A DNA stretch of 64,000 nt. Source: Dietzia natronolimnaea. GTDB lineage: Bacteria > Actinomycetota > Actinomycetes > Mycobacteriales > Mycobacteriaceae. The position numbers and the translations under genes were made by a program. Positions 59,072-64,000 of this stretch are shown in pieces. How positions within the stretch are numbered: the first letter of the stretch is position 1; every line of letters starts with the position of its first letter. The DNA lies in assembly GCF_039525805.1 (NCBI RefSeq), contig NZ_BAAAHZ010000014.1; one strand, 5' to 3'. Below the pieces are notes generated by a model. The model did not search any database. It saw only the letters and a program-made list of their open reading frames with translations, and was not told where the DNA came from.

Positions 59072-60306
59072 AGCGTGGTGTCACCCGCCAGGAGCCGCTT
59101 GGCAACCGTTCGGCGCTGGATCTCCGAGGTCCCATCCGGTATGCGAAGGGTGCGCGCGAAACGGTACCCGGCCTCGAGTCCCAGCTCATTTGTCAGGCCC
59201 ATGCCGCCATGGATCTGGATGGCCTCGTCCATGACCCAGTTGACCATCTCGGTACACGCCATCTTGACCATGGAGGTCTCCTTGACCGAGGGCAGGCCAG
59301 CGTCCACCATCGTCGCCGTGCGGGCCACCGCCGACTTGCAGAGGTAGATCCGCGTGGCCATCTCGGCCAACTTCGCCTGGATCATCTGGTGCTGGCCGAT
59401 CACCTTGCCGAAGGTCTTGCGAGTGTTGGCGTAGGACACGGACTGGTCAAGCGCCCATCGCGCCAGGCCGATGCAGGTGGCGGACATGGTCAGTCGACCA
59501 CGGCTGATGCCGCCCATCGCCAGGTTCAGGCCCTGGCCCTCCTCCCCGACGATCTGGTCGCGCGTCACCTTCAGATCGGTCAGCGAGATGATCGTCGCGT
59601 TGGAACCACGATGGCCCATGATCGGGATCCCCGCATCCACGGAGAAGCCCTCGTCGGAGGTGTCCACGAAGAAGCAGGTGATCCCTCCCGCCCGGTTCTT
59701 GACCGCCTCGGGATCGGTGATCGCGAACACGAACGCGTGTGCAGCGTGCGCGGCGTTGGAGATCCACTGCTTCTGGCCGTTGATGACCCAACCGTCCCCA
59801 TCGGGAGTCGCCTTGGACTTAAGGTTGTAGACGTCGGAACCTGCGTCGGGCTCCGAGAGGGCGAAGCACAGGGTGCTCGTTCCGGACTGGATCTTCTCAA
59901 GACGGGGCGCAAGCACCTCGTCGTTCAGCTTGAGCAGAAGCGGGCTCAGGCCGTTCGTGAACGGGGACGGGATCACTGATTCGTGAACCAGCGACCGTTC
60001 CGGCCCGTACTTGTGGTGAAGGGCCTCCTGGACCTGGATGATCCCACTCGCGGGCAGGTCCCCGCCGCCGAGAGATTCGGCTCCGTAGAGGGAGTAGTAG
60101 CCCGCGGCCGCCGACAGTTCCCGAACCCGGCGGTTGATGTCCTTGTACTTCTGGGTCATCAGACCGCGAGCATCGAACACGTTGTACTCGTCGGAGAGGA
60201 ACTCGGCGTGCTCCCTCTCGACCGGGACGACGGCCTTGTCGATGAAGGACAGCAGAGCATCGATGATGTCCTGATAGTCGCTGGCCTCGATGGTGTTCAT
60301 TGACAT
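59068..60306 (-). CDS. Acyl-CoA dehydrogenase
   Basis: A 412-aa FAD acyl-CoA dehydrogenase making a trans-2-enoyl-CoA. CFALSEPDAGSD (about 147-158), WVINGQKQWISNA (about 174-186) and the C-terminal IHGGMGLTNELGLE are standard. The base position in RIPDGTSEIQ is Asp rather than the Glu of MCAD, as in ACAD10/11-like enzymes, hinting at a branched or hydroxylated substrate. AGGAAG precedes the ATG; a second ATG two codons on is possible. First gene after the monooxygenase, 44 bp away. Confidence 0.93.
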   Translation of the reverse strand: MSMNTIEASDYQDIIDALLSFIDKAVVPVEREHAEFLSDEYNVFDARGLMTQKYKDINRRVRELSAAAGYYSLYGAESLGGGDLPASGIIQVQEALHHKYGPERSLVHESVIPSPFTNGLSPLLLKLNDEVLAPRLEKIQSGTSTLCFALSEPDAGSDVYNLKSKATPDGDGWVINGQKQWISNAAHAAHAFVFAITDPEAVKNRAGGITCFFVDTSDEGFSVDAGIPIMGHRGSNATIISLTDLKVTRDQIVGEEGQGLNLAMGGISRGRLTMSATCIGLARWALDQSVSYANTRKTFGKVIGQHQMIQAKLAEMATRIYLCKSAVARTATMVDAGLPSVKETSMVKMACTEMVNWVMDEAIQIHGGMGLTNELGLEAGYRFARTLRIPDGTSEIQRRTVAKRLLAGDTTL

Positions 60307-60350
60307 GTGTGTCGCTTCCTGTGATGTGGCCTGCCGGCGTCTGTTCGGGA

Positions 60351-61412
60351 CTAGACGCGAGCGGAAAGTTGCGGGCGGACCTCCTGCGCGAACTTCGTCA
60401 TCGAGCGCAGCACCTGCTCCTGCGGTTGGCTGCCGGCATCGAACCACCCGACCAGGCCGCCGATCCCGGTGGCCTTCTTGTAGTCCTCGAGCTGCTGCGC
60501 GACGTCGTCCGAGGAGCCCAGAATGATCGCGCCCTTGTCCAGGTAGTCCTGGAAGCTGAGCTCAGTCAGGCCCAGGCCCACCTTGGCGCGGTTGCTCAGG
60601 ATGCCGAGGTACCACATCAAGCCCTTCTCGTACTCCTGCTCGGCCGTGGCGCGATCGTCGGAGACGTGGATGGCCTTCAGCTGTGACGAACGAGCGATGT
60701 TGGCATCGATGTCGTCGTAGCTGAAACCCGCGTTGCGGGCCTCCTCGCGGTACACCTTGACCAGATGGGCCATGTGCTCCCAGGTGGGCATCTGACCTAG
60801 GACAAAGGCGAAACCCTCGCGGGCGGCGTAGCGCAGCGACTCTTCGGTCTGGGAGACCATGATGAACACCGGCGGGTGCGGCTTCTGCACCGGCATCGGC
60901 ATCAGCTGGATCTCCTCTGCCTGGTCGCCCCTGCCCGGCACGGAGAAGTGCTTGCCCTTGTAGCTGATCTTGCCGGTCCGCCACCCCTGCATGATGATCT
61001 CGAAAGTCTCCTGGTAGCGCTCATCGCGCTCCTTCGGATCGATGTCATAGGCCTGGAACTCGAGCAGGTCGTAGGCCTTGCCGATGCCGAAGTTCAGGCG
61101 GCCGTTGCTGATGACGTCCAGCAGCGAGAAGTCCTCTGCCAGTTTGAGCGGGTGGTTCATCGGCAGGCGGGTGACGCCGGTGCCGAGCCGGATGTTCTTC
61201 GTGGTCCCCGCAACGGCAGCGAGCATCACCTGCGACGACGAGATGATGCCGTATCGGCGAGCATTGTGCTCGGCGACCCAGGCCTCCTCGAATCCCAGCT
61301 CATCGGCGAGGTTGATCTGGTCGATCCCCTTGTGGATGGCCTCGTGCTCAGTGCTCCATTCGGGAACGTTGGTCAGCAGAAAGATGCCGAAGTGCAGATT
61401 GTCCTGGCTCAT
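60351..61412 (-). CDS. Luciferase-like FMNH2-dependent monooxygenase (LLM class)
   Basis: A 353-aa TIM-barrel flavin monooxygenase of the bacterial-luciferase superfamily. WVAEHNARRYGIISSSQVMLA (about 46-66), IRLGTGVTRLPMNHPLKLAED (about 75-95) and GRLNFGIGKAYDL are hallmark segments near the flavin site. It needs reduced flavin, supplied by the clustered flavin reductase. With the PTE-like hydrolase, a type II Baeyer-Villiger role (ketone to lactone) is attractive but unproven. The ATG has GGAGAG at ideal spacing; an earlier ATG has none. First gene of the operon; the AT-rich dyad upstream should be its control region. Confidence 0.92.
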   Translation of the reverse strand: MSQDNLHFGIFLLTNVPEWSTEHEAIHKGIDQINLADELGFEEAWVAEHNARRYGIISSSQVMLAAVAGTTKNIRLGTGVTRLPMNHPLKLAEDFSLLDVISNGRLNFGIGKAYDLLEFQAYDIDPKERDERYQETFEIIMQGWRTGKISYKGKHFSVPGRGDQAEEIQLMPMPVQKPHPPVFIMVSQTEESLRYAAREGFAFVLGQMPTWEHMAHLVKVYREEARNAGFSYDDIDANIARSSQLKAIHVSDDRATAEQEYEKGLMWYLGILSNRAKVGLGLTELSFQDYLDKGAIILGSSDDVAQQLEDYKKATGIGGLVGWFDAGSQPQEQVLRSMTKFAQEVRPQLSARV

Positions 61413-61492
61413 GTAGCTCTCCATTTACTCGGGATCGACCGGGTGTGACCCAGCTCATCCAGTGCGTGATTGGTCACAGTCAACCATCATAT

Positions 61493-61502
61493 ATACATGT
61501 AT
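61493..61502. promoter_or_regulatory. Palindrome in the promoter region of the monooxygenase operon
   Basis: ATACATGTAT, perfect 10-bp palindrome in a conspicuously AT-rich stretch (CATCATATATACATGTATGTCTAG), 81 bp upstream of the monooxygenase start. The related ATACATAT occurs before the cluster's tetR. A plausible TetR operator. The remaining parts of the 290-bp gap (61413-61702) hold no gene I can support. Confidence 0.55.
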
Positions 61503-61702
61503 GTCTAGAATTTGCGGCGGACTCGTCCGCTGCTCCGTCGCGATGCCTCCTGGCGCTGCGGCGCCGGGACCGAATGGGACCCAGACCCCACCACCGCACG
61601 CCTGCGTCGCCGTCCGGGCGCGCCCCCGAGAGGTGCGGGACACGCCCGAACAGGTCCATCGTGACCGGCGCAGTGGGCTGCGGCTGTCGCCGCCGTGGTC
61701 GG

Positions 61703-62983
61703 TCAGCTCGGGCGCTGGGGAAGGAAGACCTCTTCATAGAGCCGGTCAGCAAAAGGCTGGAGGTACTCGCGGTTGCCGAAGTCGTCGGATCCCTCGTACC
61801 ACTCGGTGAAGTTGGGAACATCACCGGTCTCCGAGTACCCGAGCTCCTCGGCGATGGCGGTCCACTTCTCGATGGCGTCTGCCACGTTCTGGTTCATCGC
61901 TGCGCCATCCACATTCGAGGACTCCTCGACCTGCTGGAGGATCTTCTCGTTGGCCTGGGCCAGCGCCCTCTCGCTTTCCTCGTCGAGGTACTCCATACTG
62001 CCGCCGTTCTCCGTGGCCGTCTCGGACGCCATGAGAACGCTGGTCACGGCGTTGTAATGCTCGCCGCTGATGTAGACCGGCATGACGTCGAACATCAGTT
62101 GCTGGGCGACCAGCGGCAGAGTCTCCCAGGAGGAGCCGGCCACCATGCTTCCGGGGCCGGGAGCGAAGCTGGCCTCCTGCGGCAGCTTGATGTACGGGGC
62201 CACTTCGAGCCAACCGACGTTGATGGCGGTCGCCGTGGAGTTGAGAGAGCAGTCCATCACACCACGCTCCAGTGCCTCATACCCCTCGGCCAGCTCGATG
62301 CTGGTCAGGGTTCCGCCCAGTGCCTGGACCTGGGTCTCGTGCGCCTGCGCGTTGCCGCGGATCTGCGAGCCCTGCCACTCAGCCGGGGAATCCTTGTCAT
62401 CGCGGCAGATCGCGATGGTGTTGCCCGAGGGCACCGCCGGGTGCAGGACATGCATGCCCCGGTCCTCGTAGTTTGCGATCACCTCGGGAGTGGCGAACCC
62501 CACGTCGGCCAGGACCGCCTGCGACGCCAGCTCAGCGATCAGCGGGCTACTGGGGAGCTGCACCAGGGACTTGGTCATGTCCACGAGGGCGGACATCTCC
62601 TGGGGCTGGTAGGTGCCGAAGTAGTTGGCGAGGTCCAGGCGACCGTCAACCAGCGCGTCAGGGACCTCCGTCGGGCTGGCGATCGCGCCGGTCGGGTGCG
62701 TGTTGATGGTGATCTTCCCACCGGACCATTCCTCGACGGTCTCCGCCCACTCGATGTCACGCCTGGCCGAGAAACCCTGTGCATTCAGGCCCGCGTACTG
62801 GAAGTTGAGCTCAATGGGTTCGACGTCCTCGAACGCCGCGATGTATTCCTCTTTGGTTGCCCCCGGCTCCAGGCTCGGGCCTCCGGCGTTGTCGGCCTGA
62901 TCTCCGACCCCACCACAGGCGGTCAGCCCCAGGGCCAGGATGGCCAGGGTCGCCATCGACCCCGCGATCTTCTTGTTCCTCAT
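61703..62983 (-). CDS. TRAP-type substrate-binding lipoprotein (DctP-like)
   Basis: A 426-aa extracytoplasmic binding protein. Residues 1-22 are a lipoprotein signal with lipobox LTAC (Cys23 lipidated), then a Gly/Asp-rich linker. The mature part fits TRAP DctP receptors (VEEWSGGKITINTHPTGAIA, GLNAQGFSA, and ALERGVMDC near 245). TRAP receptors bind organic acids. The matching DctQ/DctM membrane subunits are not seen in the window. GAAAGGA precedes the ATG. Placed upstream of the monooxygenase operon on the same strand, it likely delivers the acid degraded by the cluster. Confidence 0.87.
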   Translation of the reverse strand: MRNKKIAGSMATLAILALGLTACGGVGDQADNAGGPSLEPGATKEEYIAAFEDVEPIELNFQYAGLNAQGFSARRDIEWAETVEEWSGGKITINTHPTGAIASPTEVPDALVDGRLDLANYFGTYQPQEMSALVDMTKSLVQLPSSPLIAELASQAVLADVGFATPEVIANYEDRGMHVLHPAVPSGNTIAICRDDKDSPAEWQGSQIRGNAQAHETQVQALGGTLTSIELAEGYEALERGVMDCSLNSTATAINVGWLEVAPYIKLPQEASFAPGPGSMVAGSSWETLPLVAQQLMFDVMPVYISGEHYNAVTSVLMASETATENGGSMEYLDEESERALAQANEKILQQVEESSNVDGAAMNQNVADAIEKWTAIAEELGYSETGDVPNFTEWYEGSDDFGNREYLQPFADRLYEEVFLPQRPS

Positions 62984-63140
62984 GAAGCAATGTCCTTTCG
63001 TGAAAGTGTGTTCGCTCGTCCGCCAGCGGACTGCGTAGACGGGAAATCGGGTCTCGTGGTGGTGGCCGAAAGGTCGACGGCACCGGCAGCAGGGCCAGGG
63101 CGGTGCCCTCGGCGGCCCACTGATCCGCGGAAGCTAGCCC

Positions 63141-64000
63141 TCAGCCCACCGAGGAGGAATCGGACTGCGCCCGGGAACCGTGAGCCGATGCCCCGGTTGC
63201 CTGGTCTGGAGCGCCCTCCGGAATGCGAACGAGCTTCTTGTTGGCGAACTCGTACATCCCCGCGCGAGACAGCTCACGGCCCACGCCGGAGCGCTTCACC
63301 CCTCCGAAAGGCAGATCGGGGGAACTGCGGCTCACACTGTTCACCCAGACCATTCCGGTCTCGAGAAGGTTCGCGAAGTCACGGGCGGTGTCCGGATTCG
63401 AGGTGTACACCGAGGCCGCGAGCCCGAATGGTGAGTCGTTGGCGATAGCGAGTGCGTCCTCGGCAGTGGCCGCGCGGAAGACGGACGCGACCGGGCCGAA
63501 GAGTTCCTCCGAATAGGCTCGCATCCCCGGGGTCACGCCGGTCAGCACGGTGGCGGGATAGTACGCGCCAGTGCTGTCGGGGCCCTGCTGTCCTCGCACA
63601 ACCGCTGCCCCCTTGGATTCTGCGTCCTCGACGAACCGATCGAGTTCCTCGACTGCTGCGCTCGAGGACAGCGGACCGAACGTCGTGCCGGCGTCTGCGG
63701 GATCGCCGGGCGCGACCTCCGCCATCGCGGCGAGGAACCGGTCCACGAACTCCTCGTACACCTCGTCGACGACGATCACCCGCTTCGACGCGGTGCAGGC
63801 CTGCCCGCCGTTGAACAGGCGACCCGCCACCGCGTCTGTCACAGCCTGGTCGAGGTCGGCATCGGCCAGCACGATGAAGGGGTCCGAGCCGCCCAGCTCC
63901 AACACGCACTTCTTGAGATTGCGGCCGGCGAGCTCGCCCACCGCGGCACCGGCACGCTCGGATCCCGTGAGGGACACTCCCTGCACGCGCGGATCCGCGA
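63141..64000 (-). CDS. Aldehyde dehydrogenase (succinate-semialdehyde type), partial
   Basis: C-terminal 286 residues of an NAD(P)-dependent aldehyde dehydrogenase; the start lies beyond the right edge. The active-site glutamate (VLELGGSDPF) and the nucleophile cysteine (NGGQACTASKR) are both visible, followed by EELFGPVASVF and the C-terminal NSVSRSSPDLPFGGVKRSGVGREL. It resembles the succinate-semialdehyde/GabD group. The last 24 residues are a Ser/Ala-rich tail. Probably first or early in the catabolic cluster, oxidising an aldehyde intermediate. The 157-bp gap to the TRAP receptor gene may hold that gene's promoter. Confidence 0.92.
   Translation of the reverse strand, partial: ADPRVQGVSLTGSERAGAAVGELAGRNLKKCVLELGGSDPFIVLADADLDQAVTDAVAGRLFNGGQACTASKRVIVVDEVYEEFVDRFLAAMAEVAPGDPADAGTTFGPLSSSAAVEELDRFVEDAESKGAAVVRGQQGPDSTGAYYPATVLTGVTPGMRAYSEELFGPVASVFRAATAEDALAIANDSPFGLAASVYTSNPDTARDFANLLETGMVWVNSVSRSSPDLPFGGVKRSGVGRELSRAGMYEFANKKLVRIPEGAPDQATGASAHGSRAQSDSSSVG

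Noticed and set aside
61445..63448. Plus-strand open frame of about 670 codons.
   Set aside because: Antisense to the TRAP receptor, whose signal peptide, lipobox and ribosome-binding site are clear.

Overview
The window is about 70% GC, densely coded, with many 4-bp ATGA/GTGA gene overlaps and GTG starts. It comes from a mycolic-acid actinobacterium (order Mycobacteriales). The gene content is that of a Dietzia-, Rhodococcus- or Gordonia-like genome; Dietzia is my best guess, by inference only. Pointers are an NDMA-type methanol/alcohol dehydrogenase locus with a mycofactocin methyltransferase candidate, a FadD15-like ligase, a FAT-type thioesterase, CbiMNQO cobalt uptake and the aerobic cobalamin (Cob) pathway. 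I see no rRNA, tRNA, CRISPR array, insertion sequence or prophage.

Layout. 0-6 kb: truncated acyl-ACP thioesterase, a GltB-like FMN/Fe-S protein, an HD hydrolase, an aldehyde dehydrogenase with its DUF779 partner, and the mftM candidate. 6-14.8 kb: a minus-strand alcohol-oxidation locus (GAF regulator, NDMA-dependent methanol dehydrogenase, MoxR, VWA protein, Fe-alcohol dehydrogenase, histidine kinase, response regulator). With mftM and the aldehyde dehydrogenase this forms a mycofactocin-linked alcohol-to-acid oxidation system. 14.9-18.5 kb: fadD and cysK-cysE. 18.6-27.3 kb: adhA, fdhD, an FdhF/YdeP molybdoenzyme, an MFS pump with divergent TetR, and a MobA-MoeA fusion (a molybdenum-cofactor theme).

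27.3-36.3 kb: cobalamin synthesis (cobF, cobN, cobG, cobH, cobI-cobJ fusion, bluB) with two cobalamin riboswitches. 37.1-40.3 kb: a three-gene operon (unknown protein, 2-oxoglutarate oxygenase-like enzyme, Na+/solute symporter). 40.4-44.4 kb: an ABC exporter flanked by two TetR genes. 44.5-47.0 kb: small regulatory or unknown genes, including a BLUF blue-light sensor coupled to an 84-aa partner. 47.3-50.2 kb: cbiMNQO cobalt importer under a third cobalamin riboswitch. 50.2-52.5 kb: an SbtA-like bicarbonate transporter with a PII-like SbtB partner, a divergent winged-helix regulator and a broken gene.

53.3-64 kb: a minus-strand catabolic cluster of about ten genes: TetR, CoA transferase, flavin reductase fused to an IclR-like domain, phosphotriesterase-like hydrolase, two crotonases, acyl-CoA dehydrogenase, luciferase-like monooxygenase, TRAP-type binding lipoprotein and a partial aldehyde dehydrogenase. 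I do not recognise the pathway. The architecture suggests oxygenation, lactone opening and then beta-oxidation-like degradation of an imported acid. This cluster, the 37-40 kb operon, the BLUF pair and a paired 50-bp palindromic element at two convergent gene ends are the best candidates for undescribed biology.
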